From positions 1 through 16,960 of the forward strand of contig DASXOV010000258.1 of assembly GCA_036494005.1 (NCBI GenBank): 16,960 nt of DNA, in the 5' to 3' direction. The notes below the pieces were generated by a model. The model saw nothing but the letters and a program-made list of their open reading frames with translations. It made no database searches and had not been told where the DNA came from. Positions 7,762 through 14,406 of this stretch are shown here, piece after piece. The first letter of the stretch is position 1. Every line of letters starts with the position of its first letter. The translations under genes and the position numbers were made by a program. This DNA is from GCA-003244245 sp036494005 (GTDB lineage Bacteria; Actinomycetota; Actinomycetes; Mycobacteriales; Pseudonocardiaceae).

Positions 7762-7808
7762 CAGACGACGTACTTGTTTCCGCGGAGGCGGCGATATGAC
7801 CGACGACC
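7744..7808 (+). repeat. 38-bp coupling repeat, about 1.7 tandem copies at the ruvX/mltG junction
   Basis: The first unit, 7744-7781, runs from GCGGAGGCGGAGTCGTGACA to GACGTACTTGTTTCC. The second starts at 7782 with GCGGAGGCGG and fades after ATGACCGACGACC, inside mltG. The period is 38 bp, as at 178-253. A mini-ORF VTDDVLVSAEAAI runs from GTG 7758, overlapping the ruvX stop as GTGA, to TGA 7799, overlapping the mltG start as ATGA. The second unit supplies the GGAGGC that serves mltG. Bases differ from the left-hand copies at several third codon positions. Confidence 0.85.
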
Positions 7809-9025
7809 TGGGGTTGTTCGGACGCACCGACGACCCTCCCGCGCCCAGATCCGATGGACGGGGTGCGCGGCGCCGCGCCCGCGAGGTGCAGGACTCGCAG
7901 CGTCGCCGTCGGCGTCGCATCGTGCTTACGGTGACGTTGGTCGTGCTGATACTGGCGCTCAGCGCAAGCATCTACGGGGTACGGGCGCTGATCAAGCTAC
8001 GAGAAGTGCCCGACTACGCCGGGCCCGGTGGCGCTGAGATGATCTTGCAGGTCAACGACGGAGAGAGCCTGAGCCAGATCGGTACCACACTGTTCAGCCA
8101 TGACGGGGTGGCCAGTGTCAAGGCTTTCACTCGCGCCGCCGAGAGTGACCGGCGGATCCGATCGGTGCAGCCCGGGTATTACCAGGTGCGGGCCCGGATG
8201 TCGGGCGCCGCCGCGGTGGAGAGGCTGCTGGACCCCTCGGCCCGGGTGGGGCGGCTGGAGATCCGCGGCGGCGAACAGTTCGACGACGTCGGGCTGCCGA
8301 ACGCGACGACCGCCCCCGGCCTGCTCACGGCGTTGTCCCGGGCGAGCTGCGCAATGATCGCTGGAACCAGCACCTGTGTCAGTCCCGCGCAACTCAGGGC
8401 CACCATGGCCGAGACCGATCCAGCCCAGCTCGGCGTGCCCAACTGGGTCGCCGATCCCATGGCGCGAGTCGATCCTCAGCGCAGGCTGGAGGGCCTGCTG
8501 ATGCCGGGTACTTATGACGTGCGCCCCGGCAGTTCGGCGCCGGAACTGCTGAAGCAGGTCACGGACAAGTCGGTGACCAGGTTGCTTGCCGGGGGACTGC
8601 CGAATTCTGCGGCCGGTACCGGCTACAGCCCCTACGAGGTGCTGATCATCGCCTCGATCATCGAACGAGAAGCCATCGGGCCGGACTTCGGCCGGGTCGC
8701 TCGAGTGATCTACAACCGGCTCGCCGCCGGGATGCAGCTGCAGATGGACTCCACGATCAACTACACCCTGGACCGGCCGCAGGTGCGCACCTTTCCCGTC
8801 GACCGGGACCGGCCCGGCCCGTACAACACCTACGTGAACAAGGGTCTGCCGGTGGCCCCCATCGGGGCTCCGAGCACGGCGGCCGTGGAAGCCGCGGCAC
8901 ACCCCGATCCGGGAGCCTGGCAGTACTTCGTGAAATGCCAGATGGACGGCACGTCGTGTTTCTCGGTGACGATTCAGGAGCACGAAGCGGCGGTCAACGA
9001 CGCGGTGGCCAGGGGAGTGTTCTGA
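7796..9025 (+). CDS. mltG: Endolytic murein transglycosylase MltG (YceG family)
   Basis: MltG cuts nascent peptidoglycan strands within the glycan chain and is anchored in the cytoplasmic membrane facing outward. The protein has 409 residues. An N-terminal cytosolic part contains a run of basic residues (QRRRRRR, 35-41). A single membrane helix follows (about 42-64), then a LysM-like region near 78-125 (ILQVNDGESLSQIG). The YceG catalytic domain has IIASIIEREA with expected catalytic Glu290, RVIYNRL (303-309), LQMDST and PYNTYVNKGLPVAPI (342-356). The ATG at 7796 follows GGAGGC at 7785-7790; the frame opens further upstream inside ruvX, which is a shadow. It overlaps the stop of a 13-codon mini-ORF. 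The end EHEAAVNDAVARGVF is normal for the family. Confidence 0.96.
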   Translation: MTDDLGLFGRTDDPPAPRSDGRGARRRAREVQDSQRRRRRRIVLTVTLVVLILALSASIYGVRALIKLREVPDYAGPGGAEMILQVNDGESLSQIGTTLFSHDGVASVKAFTRAAESDRRIRSVQPGYYQVRARMSGAAAVERLLDPSARVGRLEIRGGEQFDDVGLPNATTAPGLLTALSRASCAMIAGTSTCVSPAQLRATMAETDPAQLGVPNWVADPMARVDPQRRLEGLLMPGTYDVRPGSSAPELLKQVTDKSVTRLLAGGLPNSAAGTGYSPYEVLIIASIIEREAIGPDFGRVARVIYNRLAAGMQLQMDSTINYTLDRPQVRTFPVDRDRPGPYNTYVNKGLPVAPIGAPSTAAVEAAAHPDPGAWQYFVKCQMDGTSCFSVTIQEHEAAVNDAVARGVF

Positions 9026-9034
9026 CCGGGGGTA

Positions 9035-9052
9035 GCAGCTGGGCCGAGCTGC
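9035..9052 (+). terminator. Hairpin after mltG
   Basis: GCAGCT-GGGCCG-AGCTGC is a perfect 6-bp stem with a 6-base loop, starting ten bases after the mltG stop. There is no T-run, so Rho-independent termination is uncertain; it may be a weak terminator or an mRNA end stabiliser. Confidence 0.35.
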
Positions 9053-9084
9053 GCCGGACTGCGGTACTCCGGCTGGCTCGTTGG

Positions 9085-9112
9085 CTGTCCACAGTCACCT
9101 GCGCTGTCCACA
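9085..9112 (+). repeat. Two DnaA-box-like 9-mers, CTGTCCACA
   Basis: CTGTCCACA occurs at 9085-9093 and 9104-9112, 19 bp apart and in the same orientation. Each differs by one base from TTGTCCACA, a DnaA box form common in high-GC actinobacteria. Two boxes in a short gap are not an origin. They might titrate DnaA or influence the prepilin peptidase gene, or be chance. The rest of the 9026-9158 gap shows only the hairpin at 9035. Confidence 0.35.
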
Positions 9113-9158
9113 GGTAGCGGTCGGACAAGGACCGAAGCGCCCCGAGGCCGGTCAAGCT

Positions 9159-9785
9159 GTGCGCGTGAACGGTCTGGTGGTCCTGCTCGGAGCGGTCTCG
9201 GGACTCGCGGCCGGTGCCGTCGGTGCACTCCTGCTGCGCCGGATCCCGCGGGGTGCACCGCTCCCACTGCTGGTTTGCGCCGTGACGGTGTCCGCTCTGT
9301 GGGCCACGGTGGGCGCACGGGCCGGCGACCTGCCGCCGTGGTGGTGTCCGGTCCCGTTGGTGCTGGCCTGGGCAGGGGTCCTTCTTGCCGGTGCTGATCT
9401 GGTCGCCCGGCGGTTGCCCGATGCGCTGACCCTGCCCGCATATCCGGCAGCCGCTGTGTTGCTCGGGATCGCTGCGGCCGGTGCCGGGGATGCCGGGCTG
9501 TGCGGCCGGGCTGCCGGTGGAGCGGCGCTGTGGGCCGGTGGCTACGCCCTGGTTCGGCTGATCTCTACTGAGGCGCTGGGTGGGGGCGATGTCAAGCTCG
9601 CAGGCAGCCTCGGCGCGCTGACCGCCGCCACCTCGTGGGCGGGTCTGCTGCTGGCCGTGCTCGTGTCCAGCGCCGTGACGGTGATGATCGCCGGTCCGGC
9701 CCGGTTGCTCGGTCACCGTGAGGTGCCGCACGGTCCGGCGATGCTGGTGGCCGCCTGGCTGGTCGTGCTCCATTCGTCCCCGTGA
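9159..9785 (+). CDS. A24-family prepilin peptidase (short form)
   Basis: This polytopic membrane aspartyl protease would cleave the leader of type IV pilin-like or Flp/Tad pilin precursors. The protein has about 208 residues and is almost all hydrophobic helices. The two active-site aspartates are expected at Asp80 (ADLVARRLPDALTLP) and Asp144 (GGGDVKLAG, 141-149). It lacks the N-terminal methylase domain of PilD, as is usual for short actinobacterial forms. The start is uncertain. GTG 9159 and GTG 9165 both fit, and GAGG at 9144-9147 is the only candidate ribosome binding site; the frame also opens at TTG 9081 over the DnaA-like boxes, which I consider non-coding. No pilin or secretion gene is in the window, so the substrate is unknown. 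Confidence 0.88.
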   Translation: MRVNGLVVLLGAVSGLAAGAVGALLLRRIPRGAPLPLLVCAVTVSALWATVGARAGDLPPWWCPVPLVLAWAGVLLAGADLVARRLPDALTLPAYPAAAVLLGIAAAGAGDAGLCGRAAGGAALWAGGYALVRLISTEALGGGDVKLAGSLGALTAATSWAGLLLAVLVSSAVTVMIAGPARLLGHREVPHGPAMLVAAWLVVLHSSP

Positions 9786-9837
9786 CCGAGCGCCGAACCG
9801 CTCTCGCGTGGCGCCATCCCACCTGACAAGTGGTGAC

Positions 9838-9935
9838 TCTCTGTTCACTCGATAGGGCGTTTAATAAGCAATTAGTAATCAACAGCCACCATATTGAGCC
9901 CTGGTTAACCACTCGAAAAGGTGATCTGTAACAGA
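9838..9935 (+). promoter_or_regulatory. AT-rich block, probable promoter or nitrogen-control region of the urt locus
   Basis: This is much the most AT-rich stretch of the window, with TTTAATAAGCAATTAGTAATC at its centre. It contains GTTAA (9904-9908), six bases, GAAAA (9915-9919), and then GTAAC (9928-9932). The actinomycete GlnR site is gTnAc-n6-GaAAc-n6-GtnAC-n6-GAAAc. The first pair has the correct 11-bp spacing but imperfect ends, the third element is two bases too far away, and the fourth is degenerate. GlnR control of urea uptake is reasonable for actinomycetes, but this site is only suggestive. Confidence 0.35.
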
Positions 9936-10038
9936 GCTGACCGCAGCGTGCAACGTCACCGTCACAGACCGTTTCTACTTTGCAGCGCAGGAGATGTCGT
10001 CTGCACCCCGCCCCGGCCGAATGGAGGAGGTCGACCTC

Positions 10039-10176
10039 ATGAGTCACAGTGTCCCCGAGGGCGCCGCCTCGGCGCACCTGACCGTGGGATGTCGCCACCC
10101 GAGGTCGGGCAACGACAGGTCCAACGACCACGTGTATTCCCGGCAGGCCGCTCATCGTGGGGGTGGGTGGCGCTGA
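10039..10176 (+). CDS. Possible 45-residue leader ORF before urtA
   Basis: The ATG at 10039 follows a strong Shine-Dalgarno (GGAGGAGG, 10023-10030) at eight bases. The product would start MSHSVPEGAASAHLTVGCRH and end HRGGGWR; it is polar, basic and without a membrane segment. It resembles no family I recognise. Inside it CCGAGG (10055-10060) and CCTCGG (10067-10072) can pair around GCGCCG. It could be a regulatory leader peptide of the urt operon, ending 129 bp before urtA, or a chance frame in GC-rich DNA. The strong ribosome binding site is the main argument for it. Confidence 0.35.
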   Translation: MSHSVPEGAASAHLTVGCRHPRSGNDRSNDHVYSRQAAHRGGGWR

Positions 10177-10259
10177 ACCGAATGTGGAAAATGTAGCCGG
10201 TCCGGCGCACCGCTGCCGACTCCGGCGCGAACATTCTTCCTGGCGGCGGACACAAACGT

Positions 10260-10284
10260 GTATCCAGACCCGGATACCAGTATC
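10260..10284 (+). promoter_or_regulatory. Overlapping GTATC inverted repeats, candidate operator of urtA
   Basis: GTATCC (10260-10265), six bases, then GGATAC (10272-10277) form a perfect inverted repeat. GATAC (10273-10277), CA, then GTATC (10280-10284) form a second one sharing the middle arm. The three half-sites end 21 bp before the urtA start. The placement suits a repressor site, and the FCD-GntR regulator encoded downstream of urtE is the obvious candidate ligand-responsive protein. Binding is inference. Confidence 0.4.
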
Positions 10285-10305
10285 ACGGTGCGGAAAGGAA
10301 TCGCT

Positions 10306-11565
10306 TTGAGCACATTAAGAACCAGGGGGCGACTGTTCAGCGTTGCCGTCGTTCTCCTGGCTGCGGGGCTGGTATCGACCGCGTGCGGTAGCCGGGTCGA
10401 TTCCGGTGCGGGTGGTTCGTCTGCGGCCTCGTGTGTGGACACCTCGGGCAGTTCGGTGAAGATCGGATTCCTGAACTCGTTGTCCGGCACCATGGCGATC
10501 AGCGAGAAGACTGTGCACGATTCACTGGCCTTGGCTGCTGAGCAGATCAATACCAGTGGCGGTGTGCTGGGCAAGCAGTTGCAGGTCGTGAGCGAGGATG
10601 GAGCTTCCGAGCCCACGGTCTTCGCCGAGAAGGCGCAGAAGCTGATCAGCTCCGACTGTGTGGCGGCGGTATTCGGCGGCTGGACGTCGTCCTCGCGCAA
10701 GGCGATGCTTCCGGTGTTCGAAGGAGCCGACTCCCTGCTGTTCTACCCGGTCCAGTACGAGGGTCTCGAGGCGTCACCGAACATTTTCTACACCGGTGCG
10801 ACCACCAACCAGCAGATCGTCCCCGCGCTGGACTACCTGAAGCAGAAGGGCGTCAAGTCGCTCTTCCTGGTGGGTTCGGACTACGTCTTCCCGCGTACCG
10901 CGAACAAGGAGATCAAGGCGTACGCCGCCGCCAACGGCATAGAGATCAAGGGTGAGGAATACGCGCCGCTGGGTTACACCGACTTCGCGACGATCGTCAA
11001 CAAGGTCAAGTCGGCCGGCGCGGGCGCGGTCTTCAACACCCTCAACGGTGACTCGAATGTGGCGTTCTTCAAGGAGTACAAGAACGCCGGACTGACGGCA
11101 CAGGCGATGCCGGTGGTGTCGGTGTCGATCGCCGAGGAAGAGGTCGGCGGTATCGGTGTGGACAACCTGGTCGGGCAGTTGACGTCGTGGAACTACTACC
11201 AGACCATCGACTCTCCGGCGAACAAAGCCTTCGTGCAGGCGTTCAAGGCCCACTACGGCCAGAACCGGGTCACGTCCGACCCGATGGAGGCCGCTTACAC
11301 CTCGATGTTCCTGTGGAAGGCGATGGTGGAGAAGGCCAAGTCGTTCAAGACCGATGACATCAAGAAGGCCGCGGGTGGTGTGAGCTACCAGGCCCCGGAG
11401 GGAATGGTGACGGTCAACGGCGAGAACCACCACATCGCCAAGACGGCGCTGATCGGCAAGGTCGCCCCGGACGGGCTGATCTACACCGAGTGGAGCTCCG
11501 GTTCCCCGATCCAGCCCGACCCCTTCCTCAAGGGATATGACTGGGCCAGGGGCTTGTCCGGCTGA
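10306..11565 (+). CDS. urtA: Urea ABC transporter substrate-binding lipoprotein
   Basis: UrtA captures urea outside the membrane for the UrtBCDE transporter. The protein has 419 residues and a signal peptide (RTRGRLFSVAVVLLAAGLVSTAC). Cys27 is the likely lipidated residue, although Ser at -3 makes the lipobox slightly atypical. The mature part has VKIGFLNSLSGTMAISEKTV, EDGASEPTVFAEKAQKLI, AAVFGGWTSSSRKAMLPVFE and LLFYPVQYEGLEASPNIFYT, characteristic of UrtA/FmdD-type receptors. The TTG at 10306 is chosen because AAAGGAA lies at 10294-10300; a GTG at 10288 and another at 10258 are in frame but have no ribosome binding site and fall on the operator-like repeats. Codon 4 is TTA, a rare leucine codon here, followed by rare AGA. 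An FmdDEF-type amide receptor is the alternative, but urease genes next door favour urea. Confidence 0.94.
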   Translation: MSTLRTRGRLFSVAVVLLAAGLVSTACGSRVDSGAGGSSAASCVDTSGSSVKIGFLNSLSGTMAISEKTVHDSLALAAEQINTSGGVLGKQLQVVSEDGASEPTVFAEKAQKLISSDCVAAVFGGWTSSSRKAMLPVFEGADSLLFYPVQYEGLEASPNIFYTGATTNQQIVPALDYLKQKGVKSLFLVGSDYVFPRTANKEIKAYAAANGIEIKGEEYAPLGYTDFATIVNKVKSAGAGAVFNTLNGDSNVAFFKEYKNAGLTAQAMPVVSVSIAEEEVGGIGVDNLVGQLTSWNYYQTIDSPANKAFVQAFKAHYGQNRVTSDPMEAAYTSMFLWKAMVEKAKSFKTDDIKKAAGGVSYQAPEGMVTVNGENHHIAKTALIGKVAPDGLIYTEWSSGSPIQPDPFLKGYDWARGLSG

Positions 11566-11571
11566 TCAGAC

Positions 11572-11610
11572 GCCTTCTGCGTGCTCGGACCGCACGGGCA
11601 CGCAGAGGGC
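11572..11610 (+). terminator. Strong hairpin between urtA and urtB
   Basis: GCCTTCTGCGTGC (11572-11584) and GCACGCAGAGGGC (11598-11610) pair at 12 of 13 positions around a 13-base loop, seven bases after the urtA stop. No T-run follows. Such hairpins after binding-protein genes often protect the upstream mRNA or end part of the transcription, so that the receptor is made in excess over the permease; that role is inferred here. Confidence 0.65.
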
Positions 11611-11675
11611 GATCCACCCCACGTGGTCCCCGTCAGCTCGTCTCCGTTCCGCAGGTTCCTGGGAGGACACCCGGT

Positions 11676-12560
11676 ATGGAAGCCCTGCTCAACCAGTTGT
11701 TCGCGGGCCTGTCACTGGGGTCGGTGCTGTTACTCGCCGCCCTCGGACTGTCCTTGACCTTCGGCCAGATGGGCGTGATCAACATGGCCCACGGCGAATT
11801 CATGATGGCGGGCGCCTACACCGCGTACATGGTTCAGGGCGTCATCCACGACGCTGGGGTGTCGCTGTTGCTCGCCATCCCGCTCGGCTTTCTGATCGGT
11901 GGTGTCATGGGGGTGATCCTGGAAGCCACCCTGATTCGCCGGATGTACCTCCGCCCGCTGGACACCCTCCTGGTCACCTTCGGTGTCTCGCTGATCCTGC
12001 AACAGGCGGCGCGCGACATCTTCGGTGCCCCCAACGTCGATGTCCGCGCTCCGAGCTGGCTGTCCGGCGGGGTCGATCTCGGGATCACCCAGGTGCCCTC
12101 GGCCCGGTTGTTCATCCTGGCGCTGGCAGTGGCCGCGGTCGTCGCACTGTCCGTGTTGCTGAAGGCCACCCCGCTCGGACGCCGGATCCGGGGAGTCGTC
12201 CAGAACCGCGACCTGGCCGAGACGGTGGGCGTCTCCACCCGGAGTACCGACCGGCTCACCTTCTTCATCGGCTCCGGGATGGCCGGGGTCGCCGGGGTGG
12301 CGCTCACCCTGCTCGGCTCCACCGGCCCCACCGTGGGCACCAACTACATCGTCGACGCCTTCCTGGTCGTGGTGGCAGGCGGCATCGGCCAGATCAAGGG
12401 TGCCGTGATCGCGGCGTTCGCGCTCGGCCTGCTGCAGGCCACGTTCGAGTACTCGACCACGGCGAGTATCGCCAAGGTCATGGTCTTCGTGGTGATCGTG
12501 GTGTTCCTGCAGATCCGGCCGCAGGGCATCTTCAGCCTCCGGACCAGGAGCCTGGCATGA
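11676..12560 (+). CDS. urtB: Urea ABC transporter permease UrtB
   Basis: UrtB is one of two LivH/LivM-type permeases forming the urea channel in the cytoplasmic membrane. The protein has 294 residues and begins MEALLNQLFAGLSLGSVLLL with continuous hydrophobic helices. Typical segments are LTFGQMGVINMAHGEFMMAGAY (about 29-50), RRIRGVVQNRDLAETVGV, the cytosolic loop that contacts the ATPase, and VVVAGGIGQIKGAVIAAF. The ATG follows GGGAGGA with eight to nine bases between. Codon 19 is TTA (11730-11732). Its stop overlaps the urtC start (ATGA). Confidence 0.95.
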   Translation: MEALLNQLFAGLSLGSVLLLAALGLSLTFGQMGVINMAHGEFMMAGAYTAYMVQGVIHDAGVSLLLAIPLGFLIGGVMGVILEATLIRRMYLRPLDTLLVTFGVSLILQQAARDIFGAPNVDVRAPSWLSGGVDLGITQVPSARLFILALAVAAVVALSVLLKATPLGRRIRGVVQNRDLAETVGVSTRSTDRLTFFIGSGMAGVAGVALTLLGSTGPTVGTNYIVDAFLVVVAGGIGQIKGAVIAAFALGLLQATFEYSTTASIAKVMVFVVIVVFLQIRPQGIFSLRTRSLA

Positions 12561-13660
12561 CCACCGTGATCGGAAAGCTCACCGGCAAGCTGCCCGGCAG
12601 ATTGCGCGCCGGGTACGCGACGCCACTCGGCTTCATCGCCGCGGCACTCGTGCTGCTGGTGGTGGCTCCTGCGGTGCTTTCAGACTTCCGGCTGTCGCTA
12701 CTCGCCCGTTTCGTCTGCTACGCGATCGTGGCGGTCGGGATCGGCCTGGCCTGGGGGCGCGGCGGGATGCTGACCCTGGGTCAGGGCGTGTTCTTCGGCC
12801 TCGGCGGCTACGTGATGGCGATGCACCTCAAACTGGCCGACGCCGGGCCGTCCGGGGTGCCCGACTTCATGCGGCTGTACGGGTCGGGGCGGCTTCCCGG
12901 TTGGTGGGAACCGTTCCGGTCCCCCGTGGTGACCCTGCTCGGGGTGGTCCTGATCCCCTCGCTGGTGGCGTTCGGGCTCGGAGCCGCGATCTTCCGCCGT
13001 CGGGTGCGCGGCGCGTACTTCGCCATCCTGTCCCAGGCACTGGCGGCGGCCTTCGCGATCCTGCTGACCGGCCAGGTGGCTACCATCGGCGGGTTCAACG
13101 GGCTCAACGGCTTCCGCTCCTTCTTCGGCTTCAACCTGTTCGACCCGGTGAACAAGCGGATGCTGTTCTACATCGCGGCGGCCACCTTGCTGGTGATGCT
13201 GCTGATCGTCTGGCAGCTCCACCGCTCCCGGTACGGCGAACTGCTGATCTCGGTCCGGGACCAGGAGGAGCGGGTCCGGTTCCTGGGCTACGACCCGGCC
13301 AACGTCAAGATCGTCGCCTATGTGCTGGCGGCCGCCATGGCGGGAATCGCGGGCGCCCTGTTCGTGCCCATCGTCGGCATCATCTCGCCGGCCAACGTCG
13401 GCGTCGTGGCGTCGATCTCCTTCCTGATCGGGGTGGCGATCGGCGGCCGGGCCACGCTGTTCGGCCCCGCGCTGGGTGCGCTCGCGGTGGCCTGGGCCCA
13501 GACGTCACTCTCGGAGAGCTTCCCGTCGTTCTGGACCTACTTCCAGGGCGCGTTGTTCGTGGGAGTGGTGGCGTTCCTGCCTGCCGGACTGTCGTCAGTC
13601 GGCTTATTGCGGGGAATATGGCGGGGCTCGGTGGCCGCTGGATCGGAGCCAGGCCGATGA
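12557..13660 (+). CDS. urtC: Urea ABC transporter permease UrtC
   Basis: UrtC is the LivM-type partner of UrtB. The protein has 367 residues with many membrane helices, including GIGLAWGRGGMLTLGQGVFFGLGGYVMAMH, split here only by short loops. It carries the insert DFMRLYGSGRLPGWWEPF seen in UrtC proteins, and ISVRDQEERVRFLGYDPANVKI as the ATPase-contact loop. The ATG at 12557 overlaps the urtB stop. The frame is open far upstream across urtB, but that part is a shadow. A TTA codon lies at 13604-13606 near the C-terminus. Its own stop overlaps the urtD ATG (ATGA). Confidence 0.95.
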   Translation: MTTVIGKLTGKLPGRLRAGYATPLGFIAAALVLLVVAPAVLSDFRLSLLARFVCYAIVAVGIGLAWGRGGMLTLGQGVFFGLGGYVMAMHLKLADAGPSGVPDFMRLYGSGRLPGWWEPFRSPVVTLLGVVLIPSLVAFGLGAAIFRRRVRGAYFAILSQALAAAFAILLTGQVATIGGFNGLNGFRSFFGFNLFDPVNKRMLFYIAAATLLVMLLIVWQLHRSRYGELLISVRDQEERVRFLGYDPANVKIVAYVLAAAMAGIAGALFVPIVGIISPANVGVVASISFLIGVAIGGRATLFGPALGALAVAWAQTSLSESFPSFWTYFQGALFVGVVAFLPAGLSSVGLLRGIWRGSVAAGSEPGR

Positions 13661-14406
13661 GCATGACCTCCGACTACCTGGAACTGTCCGACGTGCGGGT
13701 GAGCTTCGACGGGTTCGTCGCCGTCGACGGGGTCTCGATGACCGTGCTGCAGGGTGACCTGCGATTTCTGATCGGCCCCAACGGCGCGGGTAAGACCACG
13801 TTGGTCGACGCGATCACCGGGCTGGCCCCGGCCACCGGCTCGGTCCGGTTCGGGAACACCCAGCTGGTCGGCAAGAAGGTGCACCGGATCGCCCGGCTGG
13901 GTATCGGCCGCACCTTCCAGACCGCCAGTGTGTTCGAGGAGCTGACCGTGCTGCAGAACCTCGACATCGCGGCCGGTGCCGGCCGGGGACCGTTGTCGCT
14001 GCTGCGGCGCCGCTCCTCGGTGCCGCCTGAGGTCGACGAGACCCTGGAGACCGTCGGCCTGACCGACCTGAGCGGGCGGGCGGCCGGTGCGCTGGCCCAC
14101 GGGCAGAAGCAGTGGCTGGAGATCGGCATGCTGCTGGTGCAGAACGCGCGGGTGCTGCTGCTGGACGAGCCGGTGGCCGGGATGAGTGCCGAGGAGCGCG
14201 TGCAGACCGGTGAACTGCTGCGCCGGGTCGGCGCCGAACGCACCGTCGTGGTGGTCGAGCATGACATGGACTTCATGCGGTCCTTCGCCACCTCGGTGAC
14301 CGTGCTACACGCCGGGAAGGTCCTGAGCGAGGGCACCGTCGCCCAGGTTCAGGCCGATCCCAAGGTCCAAGAGGTCTACCTCGGCCGGACGGAGGTGCAT
14401 TCCTGA
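13657..14406 (+). CDS. urtD: Urea ABC transporter ATP-binding protein UrtD
   Basis: This cytosolic ABC ATPase has 249 residues. Walker A is GPNGAGKTT (40-48), followed by the LivG-type GIGRTFQTASVFEELTVLQN. The signature region reads ALAHGQKQWLEIGMLL, the form typical of UrtD rather than LSGGQ, and Walker B is VLLLDEPVAGM. VVVVEHDMDFMRSFA contains the switch His. It overlaps urtC by four bases and urtE by one (TGATG). The GQKQWLEIGM motif argues for urea rather than amino-acid transport. Confidence 0.95.
   Translation: MSMTSDYLELSDVRVSFDGFVAVDGVSMTVLQGDLRFLIGPNGAGKTTLVDAITGLAPATGSVRFGNTQLVGKKVHRIARLGIGRTFQTASVFEELTVLQNLDIAAGAGRGPLSLLRRRSSVPPEVDETLETVGLTDLSGRAAGALAHGQKQWLEIGMLLVQNARVLLLDEPVAGMSAEERVQTGELLRRVGAERTVVVVEHDMDFMRSFATSVTVLHAGKVLSEGTVAQVQADPKVQEVYLGRTEVHS

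Larger units (their letters stand above)
9786..10305 (+). other. Leader and intergenic region upstream of urtA
   Basis: This 520-bp gap separates the prepilin peptidase from urtA. It begins with a weak inverted repeat, GAGCG (9788-9792) and CGCTC (9799-9803), too small for a confident terminator. Next come an AT-rich block (9838-9935), a possible 45-codon ORF (10039-10176) and overlapping GTATC inverted repeats just before urtA (10260-10284). The urt promoter must lie here, but no convincing -35/-10 pair could be picked out. Confidence 0.6.

Noticed and set aside
7997..8983. 328-codon minus-strand open frame
   Set aside because: It is antisense to mltG, with low-complexity composition and no start signals.
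9085..9112. Replication origin suggested by two DnaA-like boxes
   Set aside because: Only two imperfect boxes are present, with no dnaA/dnaN neighbours and no AT-rich unwinding region next to them.
12901..13656. Long upstream extension of the urtD frame
   Set aside because: It overlaps urtC in another frame and is Arg/Gly/Pro-rich; the ABC domain begins only after ATG 13657, which overlaps the urtC stop.
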